The notes under the pieces are model-generated. The model was not told the origin of the DNA, did no database searches, and worked only from the letters and a program-made list of their open reading frames with translations. A program made the translations under genes and the position numbers. Source: Polyodon spathula (Eukaryota; Chordata; Actinopteri; Acipenseriformes; Polyodontidae). From it: DNA of 64,000 bases. Each line of letters begins with the position of its first letter. The first letter of the stretch is position 1. Positions 15,350-27,401 of the stretch are shown here, one piece after another. The DNA lies in the NCBI RefSeq assembly GCF_017654505.1, contig NC_054535.1, positions 45,017,664-45,081,663 of the forward strand, read 5' to 3'.

Positions 15350-15821
15350 TGTCACAGAGTCATGGGGACAGGTGCAAATAACCCCAATACCAACAGTGGT
15401 AAAGGGTGTACTTTATTAATGGGGAACACAGTCCAAAGCAACAAAAATATAAATCATAGGTCTCAACAGAGCGAGTCCCTCTCAGCTCTTTGGTGTACTT
15501 TTGGGGTGGTGGAAATTGCAGGTGCTCAGGTGCTGAAGTGTCCAGTTCAGTCGTGAGGGGTGTGTGATGTCCAAGGTGAAAGTGCTGGCAGTAGTGCGGC
15601 AGCTCCTTGGCGTGACAGATCACTCTGACCCCGGTCCTGACAATAAACAAACCAAAAACACGTAGCACACAAACAAAACACACAGTTCAGCAATCCATGT
15701 CCAGTGTTAGCTCAAATGCATCGCACTTACAAAATGACAGCCCTTATATATTAGGAGACTCCACCCCATGATCCGCTCAACTCGGCACATCTGCCAGTTG
15801 TCTAATGCAGCACAGCTCATC
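15350..15821 (-). mobile_element. LTR-like repeat, minus orientation
   Basis: Read on the minus strand the segment shows a TATATAAGG box (from about 15746) followed by an AATAAA (about 15413-15418). The candidate ends are TGTGATGAGC and CTCTGTGACA, which is LTR architecture. No matching target duplication was found and no gag or pol is attached, so the boundaries are tentative. It directly precedes the DIRS relic. Confidence 0.4.
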
Positions 15822-15829
15822 ACAATGGG

Positions 15830-18645
15830 AGCCCAGTTCGAGCCAGAGCCACAGCTGTTGATGGTGGAGCAGGACACACTGTCTTTAGCGACCTCATGGG
15901 ATAAGGACACCTTCCCCACGAAGATGGAGGAAGAAGAGGAGCCGGCGCCATCAACTGTGGCGGAACTTAGCTCCGAGATTGCCTCAGAGACTAGTTTGCC
16001 ACCATTGCCTAGCTCCATGCTGGCATTAATGGGGTGCGCTGCAAATTTTTGCAGAGCCCCGTCGGTCCGTGTTTCGGACGCAGGCAGCAGCACCCATAGT
16101 GCAGCCATTCCACAGTTGCATGATTTTATGAAGGATGTACAATCGACCGACGTATTTTGAAGCAAGCCGTCCAACTTGCTTCATTGGAAGGCGCAGAGAT
16201 GCTGGGCTTGGCAGGATTCCCTCCGGTTGACTCCATCATCGCGGCCTTAGTTAAGGCCCCGCCGGTAGATGGATTGTCATGGGACCCTATGATGCCCAAA
16301 CCCTCAATGTAAGGTTACGGAAACACATTTGAGGAGGGCTTAGGCAGCGGAAGCACAGGTGACCCGTCTGGCTAACATGGCGGGTATTTTCACTGCGTAT
16401 TTAGATGGTGTGGTCACAGGGACCCAGCTCCCAGAGCCTGTGGCCACGGAGCTCTGTCTCCTCTCCAGTACGCTGCTCCAGATCTCTGGTCTTCAAGGAC
16501 AAGCCCTAGGCCGGAGCCTGGTAAGCCTTGTAGTAGCTCGCAGACAGCTATGGCTGTTGCAAACAAGGGTACCCGATGCTGATAAGACAGCGTTACTGGA
16601 CGTGCTGATATCCCCGGGGTATGCGTCTGTTCCAGATGTGGAGGAGATCTTACAACGATCCGTTCTACAGCTCAAAGCATCTCGGCAGGTGGCTGCATTG
16701 CTTCCTCCCTATGCTCCGGCGCAGGGTAGGTCGAGTCATTGGTAGGCCCCCCAGGCGCGTACCGTCACAAGGACGGACCCAGTGACCACAACCCCACTGG
16801 GTGACCGGCCTCAAACCCATCCCTTCATTGTACAACAACTGCAATATTGGTGCACTTGCACCTCAGACACCTGGGTGCTCACTACCGTGCACAAAGGTTA
16901 CATGCTGCAGTTCCGTTTCGGACCTCTCCCCTTCCAAGGAGTCATGCACCCATCCATATCGGACCCTTTTCAGGTCTCGGTGCCTCTTGCGGAGAGGGGC
17001 TCTACTCGAGATATTTTTTAGTACCCAAGAAGGAAAGGAGGTTCCAAATACTGACTCACCGTCACATTCTCCAGTCAGTCTGGCCTGGCGACCAGCTCAC
17101 CACCGTGGACTTCCGGGACGCATACTTTCACATTCCCATTCGTCCAGAGCACAGGAAGTACCTCTGCTTCACCTTTCAGGGGAGTGTCTACGAGTTCTCC
17201 ATGCTGTCATTCGGTCTCTCTCTGGCTCCTTGTATGTTCTCAAAGTGCGTGGAAGCTTTCCTGGCTTCCTTGCAAAGAGTCGGCTTATACTGGTGCAGTG
17301 CACAATGTACTTGGGGCTCCGTCTGAACTCCAATAAGATGTGTGCATACCTATCGGACAACAGAGTAGCAGCTGTTCAGGGTTGTCTCTCCCTGTTCCAA
17401 TAGGGATTGAAGGTCCCCTTGGTACGGTTCCAAAAACTGTTAGGTCTGATGGCCGCAGCGTTATCAGCCGTCAAGCTGGGTCTATTATGCATGCGCCTGC
17501 TCCAAGCATGGTTCAATGCATTCCACTTATACCCCAAGCGTGACAGACACTGTCGGCTATCAGTGTCTCACACGTTCTCCGCGGCCTTACGATGGTGGAG
17601 GATGCTCTTTCACCTGCGGGGGTGTGTGTGTGGATGGGAGTGATGTTAACTCGGACACCTCCAACTTGAGTTGGGAAGCTGTCTGGGAAGGCAGAGGAGT
17701 CTGCGGCACCTGGTCAGGCCATTGGACAGCCCTGCACAAAAATATGCTAGATCTCCAGGTTGTTTTCCTGGCTCTGTAGAACTTTCTTCCAGTGTTGCAC
17801 AGAAAATATGTGCTGGTCTGAAAACATCAGTGGTGGTGTATGTCAACCACCAGGGCTCATCGCCTGCTCCTGATTTGGGCACAACGGAACCTGCTGTCCC
17901 TACAGGCAACGCATCTTCCTTGAGTGGTGAACTGGGCAGCGGTCCTCCTGTCAAGGGAGGGTGCGCATCTATCAGAGTTGCGACTTCACCCGCAGGTGGT
18001 GAAGCACATTTGGGAACGGTCTAGGAAAGCGCAGGTCGATCGCTTCGACTCAGCGGAGAGGACACATTACCCCCTATGGTATTCCCTCCACCGCTTCAGC
18101 GATCCACTCGGTGTTGACTCCCTAGCCCACGAGTGGGCCAGGATGCTCCTTTAGGTGTTCCCGCCAGTACCATTGCTCCTGGCCTTCTTGGAGAAGGTCC
18201 GATTAGAAAAAGCTAAAGATCTCCTAGTGGCCCCTCAAGAAGAATCTCTAAGAGAATCTAGTTCTCCACCATATGTCAGCTCATACAAAGCCAGCCCTGG
18301 GAGATCCCGCTTCGCCTGGAGCTCCTCAGTAAGACGAGAGGCACTCTGTGGCACCCGGAACCTGACAGGTTCTAATTATGGGTCAAACGCATTTTTGGGT
18401 ACTCTGCAGAGCGCTAGGGCAGATTTCACTAGGTCGCTCTATGCCTATAAGTGGAAGTATTTCCAGAATTGGTATCTGACTAGAAGTCATGACCCAGTTT
18501 CTTGCCCTGTGCCAGTTATCTAGCAGCTTCAAGAATTGCTTGATGCTGGTAGGTCACTGAAGGCGTATTTAGCGGCTATCTCTGCATGCCATGCCCCCAT
18601 AGATTCGGTATCTCTGGGTGCGCATTTTTTGGCAACCCGTTTACT
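15830..18645 (+). mobile_element. DIRS-type retrotransposon, degraded
   Basis: Four DIRS regions appear in order. Gag: GRSLVSLVVARRQLWLLQTR and VPDADKTALLD, 16359-16745. RT: YFLVPKKERRFQILTH, VDFRDAYFHIPIRPEHRKYL and MLSFGLSLAPCMFSKCVEAF, about 17010-17280. RNase H: LGLMAAALSAVKLGLLCMRL and VVVYVNHQGSSP, about 17405-18150. The start of the tyrosine recombinase: VPVI, LDAGRSLKAYLAAISACHAP, about 18505-18640. Homology stops at about 18645 inside the recombinase. The YLDD catalytic box of the RT is deleted: the text jumps from SLQRVGL to the MYLGLRLN region. Multiple frameshifts make it non-functional. DIRS elements integrate with a tyrosine recombinase rather than an integrase. Confidence 0.88.
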
Positions 18646-19990
18646 ATTTTTGTTGTATATAAATGTTGATAACTGAAATTGGGAGATGTGACAAAAAATA
18701 CAATATCAGAGTTCAGTTTTTGCCAACTGTATAAGGGAAGAAAAACAGCTTTAATGGAAGTACTAGGATAGAAGACTGCTTTCAAACTACTTATTCAGTA
18801 AAATTCAGAAAAGCTAATGATTAACTGGAAGCAGCAGGAGGGCTGGTGTTTGACTATTTAAAAAAAAAAAACTTGAATAAAGAATGTACCGTGGGACTCT
18901 TCAAGTAGAACGATATTGCCTGAGGTCTAAGCAGCTAAAAAGAATCTTCTACAGATAATCTTATCTGAATTAACTGAAAGATATTTTATAATGAGACTTA
19001 AAGAGCAGTGAAGTAAGAGGTAATACAGTACAGTGACAGAATTGTACTTCTGAGAAAATCTCCTTGTAAGTGGAGGTTTTGCCGCAGGTTTGGGTATATT
19101 TTGAAAAAAGCTTTTCCTTGTCAATTCTAGATGGGCTTAGAAGTGATGGTGCGTTTAAATGGAATATCATGAATCTCACTCCAGTTCTTTTTCTTTCAAG
19201 TTCATTTGTTTGGATAGCCTGACCTTGGCATCCCTGTATTTCGACACAATTGACCTGTTGCCCCGTTTTGCCCTCAGTGCTTCCTGGATTTCAGAAAAAT
19301 TTATATTTCAAACAATTTATGAAACCCTATAAAGTTTGGTTGAAAAAAAAACACACCAGCAAAGCTATTGACAGTTTCTGACAAAGTTCCAGCACCAGAG
19401 CCAGTTTGGTATGTACAGTATTTGCAACATGAAATCAGAGTTGGTTGAAAAAAAAAAAAAAAAAAAAAAAAATTGATGATTCATCAAGTTGTGTTGCAAG
19501 TACACCTAATAAATCTCCACAAGGTCGTTCTAAACATATTGGTAATAGATGCCAAAAACGTCAAAATTCTAATTTCTACATCCTCAGTATGATTTTATAT
19601 CCCACTTAACCAAATCTGCAGGTTTGTTTTGCCTATGAATATTGAATACATCATTAATACAACATTACTCTATACAAAGGCTTTTCCTACATGTCTGTCA
19701 ACAACAGTCTTGTCTCTGTACTTACAAATAGAGGTTACCTTGAGGTCATCCAATGTACTGTCGATAAAGCCCAGTAGGATAATCTTGGTCAATGCCAAAG
19801 ACACCAATCCCCCATAAGACACTAGAGTCATAATACTTGGAATCCCCAAGGTCTCCCTCAAGTCCCAGTCAATTAACACTTGATTGCTTGTTTATTCTCA
19901 ACTGACATAGCCTTTGTTTTATATGACTGATACTGGTTACATCCCAGACCCAAGACAGCTTGCTGTTTGCCTACAGAGATACTGTAAGCG

Positions 19991-19991
<1 letters not shown>

Positions 19992-20067
<76 letters not shown>
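19992..20067. repeat. (TA)n microsatellite
   Basis: About 76 bases of uninterrupted alternating T and A. Confidence 0.95.
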
Positions 20068-20072
<5 letters not shown>

Positions 20073-21606
20073 AGCTATGTTGTATTACCATAGATATCAA
20101 TAGTGAAGTGGCTGTATTTTAAAAGCAGATATGAAGCAAAATTATTATAATATGAATAAGCAGCAGTAGAGAAATAAGCTAATTAAATCATTGAGGCAGG
20201 AGAGTGTTCTGGGAGTAAGTGTGTAGTGTGTTCTTCATGGGCTTCTGTTTTCCATATTAGGTAAAAGATGCCCTAAACCAACCCGTGAAAGTGAAAGGCT
20301 GTATATTGTGTTATCCAGACCTACCACTGTTTCGATCAAATGAATAGACGCCTGTATTTGGAATGGCAGTCAGAAGAAGCTTTGATGCAGTGCTTTGCCT
20401 TCAATTCTATTTTTTGTTTTTTTACACTGGTAACCCATGACAACAAAAAAAGACATTGTAGTATCATAACATTAAGAGTCGCTGCAATCAAATTTTCAAA
20501 AAGATAATAAACAAAATACAGACTACTTTTTAACATTTTTTTTTTTTTTAATCTCAAACACATTTTGTCCACTTTGTATGTCTATATTTGTTAACCCAGG
20601 TCCTGAAGGGCAAATATAATGGCATACATACTCTGATGTTTGCACTTCACAATGTGGCGAAGCAAAGCCACCTTATTTTACATTCAGTTGAGCTCCTGAG
20701 GACTTCCTTCACATCCACATACCACCTGCATGAACAGTTGGGAGGCTGATCTTATTATTCCACTTGTACAAGTCTCTCTGATTCACACCTTGTGTTGTCT
20801 GCTGCCATATTTATTTTGTACACTGTAGTTCTTTTGTAAATAGAGCATCAGTCTTTAATCTTTTGTGAAGCAGGTCGTAGCCTGCATGTTTTTTTGCCCA
20901 GACCAGCAATGCACAGTCCTCTTCACTCCCTCTTCTCCACTCACCTTTAAAGTGTGTGTCTATGAAGAATGTAGTAGTTTTTAGTATGTTTCAATTACCT
21001 TTCATCAGCACCCTACTACTGCTTGCTGTCCCCAGGATTAGCATAAAATGAAACTATTTTAAAACTGCCATTTGAATTGGCCTTGGATCAAACCTTTTAT
21101 ACATACTGTTTAGGGGCATTGATTGAAGTGACTGTATGTGTTTTTCAAGCATTCTTATTAATTCAACATGTCCCTTTCCAAGATTCTAATTATGTACAAT
21201 AAATACATATTGTCTGGTTTTTGTTGTGTGTGTATTCTTCATTATAGGAAGTCTGGGGTGTTCAGCATCATTCTTCAGGGACCATTAAGAGAACAGCTTT
21301 TATTCCAACCATTTTACTTTCTGAGTTTGGCTTGTAGACCAACATGCAGAAAACAGAGACTACCCAGTCTCAAAGGTAGCAATTAGTGCCTTTTTTGTGC
21401 AGTGGGAAATAATGTTGATTTTGAATACTACAGGGTTTCCCCTAAATCAGACATCATAGGCAATATGATTTAATATGTCAATTTAAGAATTATCTCAAAT
21501 TGGACGGCCACGTTCCATCAACTTTATGCACCACACATCAAAACAATCTGATTTCATCCCTCTTTGCTTAAACATTTTAACGCTGTTTCTTTGTTACTTT
21601 TTTCAG

Positions 21607-21711
21607 GCTCTTCTTTTAAACCAAGCATCAGTAAAGCAGAGAAATATTTAGAATTCATCCCAATTAATCTGCACACACAAAGAATGAGGGTTAACTGCCC
21701 GAGGAAAACAG
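21607..21711 (+). CDS. INPP4B: INPP4B internal exon (second in window)
   Basis: The exon reads (G)[20 protein letters not shown] then [14 protein letters not shown]. The block LEFxPINLHxQRM is a hallmark of INPP4 proteins. The acceptor is CTTTTTTCAG and the donor ACAG/GTAAGGA. Phase is 1 in and 1 out, so it joins the GG|A glycine of the next exon. The basic QRMRV stretch and the lysines fit a surface segment between the C2 and the central region. Frame and splice phase agree with both neighbours. Confidence 0.93.
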
Positions 21712-22350
21712 GTAAGGAGATACAGCAAATTGCATTTTGCATGCCTTTCAGATCTTTTCACCTAGCATATAGTGTTTCAAGCTGTACAGCCACAGAATGC
21801 TAACACATATATAAATCGTAATGTGCAAGATGCACTCACCTTAACCATGGAATTATGAGATTCTGATTGGAAGTAACAAGACATGGCAGTTCTGGAGTTC
21901 AGGTCCCCAGGGTCAGTCTATTTTATTTTTTTATGCTGTACTTATCTTGGAATTGTAGAGCACCAGTCGGATATAGTTAGCTAGGGGTCGTCAGAGAGCT
22001 GACAGGTGAGAATTAACACAGGTAGACAGGAACACAATGCACTAATGAAACCTGGTAGTGTTTACAGAAACACTAGATGCTATACATTTCTCTGTCCCAA
22101 CTGTTTCTGAAAACAGAGCTGTCAGAACACATCTCTTCAGTTAAATTGTTAACAGCATCCACTACATTTATACTGTTTGATATTTCTAGTTTTGAGCATT
22201 TTTTGGAAGGAACAAAATACAGACAACATCCTGATATAAATAGGCTCCATTTATATTTGTGAAAATGGCCAGAGAGCACGAGAGACCCTGAAGTGTTCCA
22301 TCAAGTTTTTTTTTCCTTAAAAAATCAATACATTTTACATTACTGTTACC

Positions 22351-22374
22351 GGGGGGGGGGGGGGGGGGGGGGGG
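22351..22374. repeat. G homopolymer, 24 bases
   Basis: An uninterrupted run of 24 G. It is G-quadruplex-capable and also prone to sequencing length error. Confidence 0.9.
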
Positions 22375-22593
22375 TTGAGGAATAATTTCCCGTAGAGTGT
22401 TTGTGGGCTTCATTGTCAGTTTGTAAATGTGTTTTGTCAATACTGTGACTGATCAAGCTACCTAAATCAGCCTTAATTGTAGTGGAAAATCTAATTAATT
22501 TTTCACATTAGTTAGTTAATGTGCAATTTAAATAAAATCTACTTAAAAACAACATTAGAAAGGTGAAGATTTATATATACTGTATGTATGTAT

Positions 22594-23059
22594 TGTGACG
22601 GATTGCCGCCTTGTCCCAGGTTTTCCTTCTTCAAATAAACACTTGACTACCAGGATGTGAGAAAACGCTGTATTGTATGTTTAGTATTTACAAGGAAAAA
22701 AGAAAAAAGAAAACAAAAACTTAACCCGATCTCTGGTCCTATCTAAACAGATGTTTTCTAACTAATAACTAGGCAGGCTAAGCCTGTTACCTCATCTCCA
22801 AAACCAAATCACAATCCAAACCGTTATCCAAATACCTTTTCCAATGCTTCAGTTTCCAGTTCCACCGTAAATATAAATGTTCCTTCTGCTCGCACTCTCA
22901 CTTTCACTCTCACTCTCCAACCAAACTTCTACCATTGCCCTCCTCGAACTACACACATGCACACCTTTTAAACATAACTAAGTACATTATTAAACAATTA
23001 CAAACAATTGGCTTAAACTGGACTTCTCCAGTAACCTCTGCAGAGTCCTAATGTCCTCA
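22594..23059 (-). mobile_element. Solo LTR with perfect 5-bp target duplication
   Basis: On the minus strand the 466-bp segment begins TGAGGACATTAGGACTC and ends GGCAATCCGTCACA. The pentamer TGTAT is present at both flanks (22589-22593 and 23060-23064). It shares the TGTGAC/GTCACA terminus with the other LTRs in the window but not the interior, so it is a different family. No internal genes are present. Confidence 0.82.
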
Positions 23060-23090
23060 TGTATTGTCTCTGTATTTTAAACCAAATATA

Positions 23091-24523
23091 CAGTGCCTTG
23101 CAAAAGTATTCAGACCCCTGACCAATTCTCTCATATTACTGAATTACAAATGGTACATTGAAATTTCGTTCTGTTTGATATTTTATTTTAAAACACTTAA
23201 ACTCAAAATCAATTATTGTAAGGTGACATTGGTTTTATGTTGGGAAATATTTTTAAGAAAAATAAAAAACTGAAATATCTTGCTTGCATAAGTATTCAAC
23301 CCCCACACATTAATATTTGGTAGAGCCACCTTTCACTGCAATAACAGCTTTGTCTTTTGGGGAAAAAAGCTGGCCATTCTTCTTGGCAGATTTGCTCCAG
23401 GTTGTTCAGGTTGGTTGGACAACGCTTGTGGACCGCAATTTTCAAACAGTGCCACAGATTCTCAATGGGAATGAGATCAGGACTGGGCCACTGTAGGACA
23501 TTCACCTTTTTGTTTTTGAGCAACTCCAGTGTTGCTTTGGTCTTGTGCTTGGGATCATTGTCCTGCTGAAAGGTCAATTTCCTCCCAAGCTTTAGTTTTT
23601 TAGCAGACTGAAGCAGATTCTGTTGCAATATTTTCCTGTATTTTGCTCCATCTATTCTTCCTTCAATTGTAACAAGATGCCCAGTCCCTGCTGATGAGAA
23701 GCATCCCCACAGCATGATGCTGCCACCACCATACTTCACTGTAGGGATGATGTGTCTTGAGGCATGGGCAGTGTTAGGTTTACGCCACACATAGCGCTTT
23801 GAGTTTTGGCCAAAAAGCTCTATCTTGGTCTCATCTGACCATAAAACCTTTTCCCACATCGCAGCTAGGTCACTCTCATGCTTTCTGTAGCTCCTTCAGA
23901 GTGATTGTTGGCCTCTCTGTGGCTTCTCTCACAAGTCTTCTTCTTGTTTGAACGCTGAGTTTTGATGGATGGCCTTTTCTTGGCAGTGCCTGGGTGGTGT
24001 GATGCAGCTTCCACTTTCTGATTATTGATCCAACAGTGCTCACTGGGATATCCAAACACTTGGATATTATTTTGTACCCTTTCCCTAATCTATGCATTTG
24101 TATTACTTTATCTCTAACTTCTGTAGAATGCTCTTTGGTCTTCATTTTCCTTCAGATTCACAGCCTTACCAATGATCCTTCAACAGTGGGGTTTTTATCC
24201 AGAAAATGTGACAGCAACTTTAATGTTTCACAGGTGGAGGCCAATGGTAAGGTAATTGTGTCCTCGTTAGGGCAATTTCTTTCATCGGTGCAAACTGGGA
24301 GCTTCCACAGCACAGGGGTTGAATACTTATGCAAGCAAAATATTTCAGTTTATTTTTCTTAAATATTTCCCAACATAAAACCAATGTCACCTTACAATAA
24401 GTGATTTTGAGTTTAAGTGTTTTAAAATAAAGTATCGGACAGAATGAAATTTCAATGTACCATTTGTAATTCAGTAATATGAGAGAATTGGTCAGGGGTC
24501 TGAATACTTTTGCAAAGGCACTG
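23091..24523 (-). mobile_element. Tc1-like transposon, about 1.43 kb, internally deleted
   Basis: The ends CAGTGCCTTGCAAAAGTATT and the inverted ATACTTTTGCAAAGGCACTG lie beside TA duplications. The inverted repeats extend about 220 bp each and match almost throughout. The transposase lies on the minus strand. It belongs to the same broad group as the element at 8160 but has different termini, so it is a separate family. Confidence 0.93.
23296..24145 (-). pseudogene. Tc1-family transposase with central deletion
   Basis: From the ATG ending at 24145 the product reads MKTKEHSTEVRDKVIQMHRL, with both helix-turn-helix halves (KCLDIPVSTVGSIIRKWK; RRRLVREATERPTITLKELQ). It then stops near 23876. 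The rest, from MWEKVLWSDETKIELFGQ, runs in another frame with catalytic residues in WSDETK, QQDNDPKHKTKATLE and PSPDLIPIENLW. The linker that normally carries VLHKKGLYGRVARKKPLL and the following 25 or so residues is absent. One residue of SPDLNPIEN is changed (N to I). It is inactive. Confidence 0.9.
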
Positions 24524-24524
24524 T

Positions 24525-24525
24525 A

Positions 24526-24559
<34 letters not shown>
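24525..24559. repeat. (TG)n(TA)n microsatellite
   Basis: A compound dinucleotide run that starts exactly at the right TA of the Tc1 element. Confidence 0.9.
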
Positions 24560-24666
24560 GATAAGATTATAATATAATATTTGTGAAATAAAAATAAAGA
24601 AACAAGTGGTAGGTCAACCAATGTAGTCACTACGTGCTGAGTTAGTGTATCCAGTTGGTTTTACAT

Positions 24667-24834
24667 CAGTGATGCACGACTCAATACACAACTGGTTTTT
24701 GTTCTAACCATACCCTAAATTCATTAATTGGACCAATCAAATTTCTAAAAAGGTCCAATAAAGTACTTTAGGTTGCAGTTGGAATAAAAACCTGCAGGGA
24801 CACTGGCCCTCCAGGATTGAGTTGTGCGCCACTG
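24667..24834. mobile_element. hAT-like MITE, 168 bp
   Basis: The left end CAGTGATGCACGACTCAAT and right end ATTGAGTTGTGCGCCACTG are inverted copies. The flanks are octamers TTTTACAT (24659-24666) and GTTTACAT (24835-24842), a 7/8 match as expected for an 8-bp hAT duplication. It contains no coding sequence. Confidence 0.8.
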
Positions 24835-24879
24835 GTTTACATTATCCTTTCACATTTTTTCGTTTTCTTTAACTAATCC

Positions 24880-26276
24880 CTCACAGCATATATCCACAAA
24901 AAGGGAAACAAAACTGAACCAGGTAACTACAGACCAGTAAGCCTGACTTCTATTATATGCAAACTTATGGAAACTATAATAAGAGCCAAAATGGAAAATT
25001 ACCTATATGGTAACAGAGTACTGGGAGACAGTCAACATGGTTTTAGGAAAGGGAGATCGTGTCTAACTAACTTGCTTGATTTTTTTGAGGATGCAACATC
25101 GATAATGGATAATTGCAAAGCATATGACATGGTTTATTTAGATTTCCAGAAAGCTTTTGACAAAGTCCCGCACAAAAGATTAATTCTCAAACTGAACGCA
25201 GTTGGGATTCAAGGAAACACATGTACATGGATTAGGGAGTGGTTAACATGTAGAAAACAGAAAGTACTGATTAGAGGAAAAACCTCAGAATGGAGTGTGG
25301 TAACCAGCGGTGTACCACAGGGATCAGTATTAGGTCCTCTGCTATTCCTAATCTACATTAATGATTTAGATTCTGGTATAGTAAGCAAACTTGTTAAATT
25401 TGCAGACGACACAAAAGTAGGAGGAGTGGCAAACACTGTTGCAGCAGCAAAGGTCATTCAAAATGATCTAGACAAGATTCAGAACTGGGCAGATACATGG
25501 CAAATGACATTTAATAGAGAAAAGTGTAAGGTACTGCACGCAGGAAATAAAAATGTACATTATAAATATCATATGGGAGATATTGAAATTGGAGAAGGAA
25601 TCTATGAAAAAGACCTAGGAGTTTTTGTTGACTCAGAAATGTCTTCATCTAGGCAATGTGGGGAAGCTATAAAAAAGGCTAACAAGATGCTCGGATACAT
25701 TGTGAAAAGTGTTGAATTTAAATCAAGGGAAGTAATGTTAAAACTGTACAATGCACTTGTAAGACCTCATCTTGAATATTGTGTGCAGTTCTGGTCACCT
25801 CGCTATAAAAAAGATATTGCTGCTCTAGAAAGAGTGCAAAGAAGAGCGACCAGAATTATTCCGGCTTAAAAGGCATGTCATATGCAGACAGGCTAAAAGA
25901 ATTGAATCTGTTCAGTCTTGAACAAAGAAGACTACGTGGCGACCTAATTCAAGCATTCAAAATTCTAAAAGGTATTGACAGTGTGGACGCAAGGGACTTT
26001 TTCAGCCTGAAAAAAGAAACAAGGACCAGGGGTCACAAATGGAGTTTAGAAAAAGGGGCATTCAGAACAGAAAATAGGAGACACTTTTTTACACAGAGAA
26101 TTGTGAGGGTCTGGAATCAACTCCCCAGTAATGTTGTTGAAGCTGACACCCTGGGATCCTTCAAGAAGCTGCTTGATGAGATTTTGGGATCAATAAGCTA
26201 CTAACAACCAAACGAGCAAGATGGGCCGAATGGCCTCCTCGTTTGTAAACTTTCTTATGTTCTTATGTTCTTATGT
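24880..26276 (+). mobile_element. CR1-like LINE, 5'-truncated
   Basis: The last 1.4 kb of a non-LTR retrotransposon. It holds the reverse transcriptase and carboxyl region, then a 3' UTR (GATGGGCCGAATGGCCTCC) and a short tail of 8-base TTCTTATG repeats. An octamer tail is typical of the CR1 group, which lacks poly(A). Almost no decay is seen, so this is one of the youngest insertions in the window. Confidence 0.85.
24967..26204 (+). pseudogene. LINE reverse transcriptase, near-intact with one frameshift
   Basis: The segment contains RT blocks in order: NYRPVSLTSIICKLME, QHGFRKGRSCLTNLLD, VYLDFQKAFDKVPHKRLI, SGVPQGSVLGPLLFLIYIND, and the catalytic KFADDTKVGG with both aspartates. A single missing base at about 25863 ends the first frame at 25869. 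The remaining KGMSYADRLKELNLFSLEQR, with WNQLPSNVVEA, lies in the next frame and ends at 26204. The RT copies element RNA at a nicked target. The amino endonuclease domain is lost by 5' truncation. The methionine at 24967 is internal, not a true start. Confidence 0.85.
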
Positions 26277-27292
26277 ATGTGTGGGCGAACAGAGGATTTT
26301 CACATTCGGATATTTGTTCATAATTTAAATATTCGTTCGATTTTCAAAAAGTAACAAAAGCCATTATATTGCTCTGAACGCAGACAGACACAGCATAGCA
26401 GCAGGGTCATGGGCCCCTGTGTATGTGTTTTTACTTTACAGCAAGACCTTACAATATGTAATGCGTTAAAATAGAAAAATATCCCAGGAGTAAAGAATAA
26501 GTTGCGTTGTCCTAGAAAAGTGTAAGCCTATAACAAGTAACGTAAATTTATAAGCTATAAAGGTTTTTCATTGTTTTCGGACATTAAACAACTTGCGTCC
26601 TGGCTGTGTTCTTATCGTCGTCCCAGCATCCCGGGGACACACATACACAAAATGAATTTCGTTCTGGATGTTGAAAATTACGCAAAAATACAAATTTATG
26701 TAAGGTCCTCACAGCATAGGCCATTCAAGAATAACTTAATGTAGAATTTTACTTTGAGTGAAACAAACAAATATCCAAGTTAAACAGGAGTAAAGAATAA
26801 GTTGTGTAGAATTTACTTTACCCCAAGTGAATTAACTACAAAACAAAGGATGCCAAATAACAGTTGGAGTTAAACGTTGTTTTGTTTATTCCAAAAATAA
26901 ATACTGCATTTAAATGACACTGCATTTTATTTTATTTTTTTAATTCCTTGCCATTGCTGTTTCTGTATATATAATATATTGGTTGCTTTGTATACAAGAT
27001 AATGATGCTATGTTACACAACCCGCAGTAATGCTTTTTCACATACCATTTTACTCCCTGTTTACAAACCTTTCAATCAGAGACGCTTTTCCCTTTTAAAA
27101 CTAATCGCTGATGTTTGCATGTTTTAAAGGTTGCAGCAATAATCAAGTTATTAATTATATTGTGCATATTATACTATATGCGGGTATATGCAAAAAGGCG
27201 CGCTTTATACAAGGGATGTAAACAGTGAGCATTATAATGTTGAATGTTTGCCTTATTTCCAAGCCTGAAGCACTAATCTTGTTTCTGTGCAG

Positions 27293-27401
27293 GAGCTGCT
27301 TACGATGTCGTCACTGTTGGAGCCCCTGCGGCCCACTTTCAGGGATTTAAACATGGAGGTCTTCATAGGCTGCTGAGCAGATTTGAAGCAGAAAAGAAAA
27401 A
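27293..27401 (+). CDS. INPP4B: INPP4B internal exon (third in window)
   Basis: The exon encodes (G)[20 protein letters not shown] then [15 protein letters not shown]. The string [21 protein letters not shown] is the most conserved non-catalytic block of INPP4 enzymes. The acceptor is TTTCTGTGCAG and the donor AAAA/GTAAGT. It begins completing a glycine codon and ends with two bases (AA) of an asparagine or lysine codon. The charged end (RFEAEKKK) leads into a helical segment. Confidence 0.95.

Larger units (their letters stand above)
13014..21606 (+). other. INPP4B: INPP4B intron with solo LTR and DIRS relic
   Basis: The intron joins the first and second visible exons (phase 1). It contains two A-homopolymers, a solo LTR (14569-15258), an LTR-like segment (15350-15821), a long DIRS relic (15830-18645) and a (TA)n tract. 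The stretches 13500-14560, 18650-19990 and 20070-21600 show no recognisable gene or element. A short piece near 13330-13350 (AAGGAGGTTAAGTGACTTGG) resembles the MIR-like SINE core. Confidence 0.85.
21712..27292 (+). other. INPP4B: INPP4B intron with LTR, Tc1, hAT MITE and LINE
   Basis: The intron carries a G homopolymer, a solo LTR, a Tc1 element, a hAT MITE and a CR1-like LINE, all listed. The stretch 26280-27290 after the LINE is AT-rich. It begins with a repeat-looking segment (TTCGGATATTTGTTC) but no element could be named. The stretch 21712-22350 holds nothing I recognise. Confidence 0.85.

Noticed and set aside
20336..20572. Small minus-strand frame with hydrophobic text
   Set aside because: Low-complexity AT-rich intron, no homology, no splice sites; chance frame.
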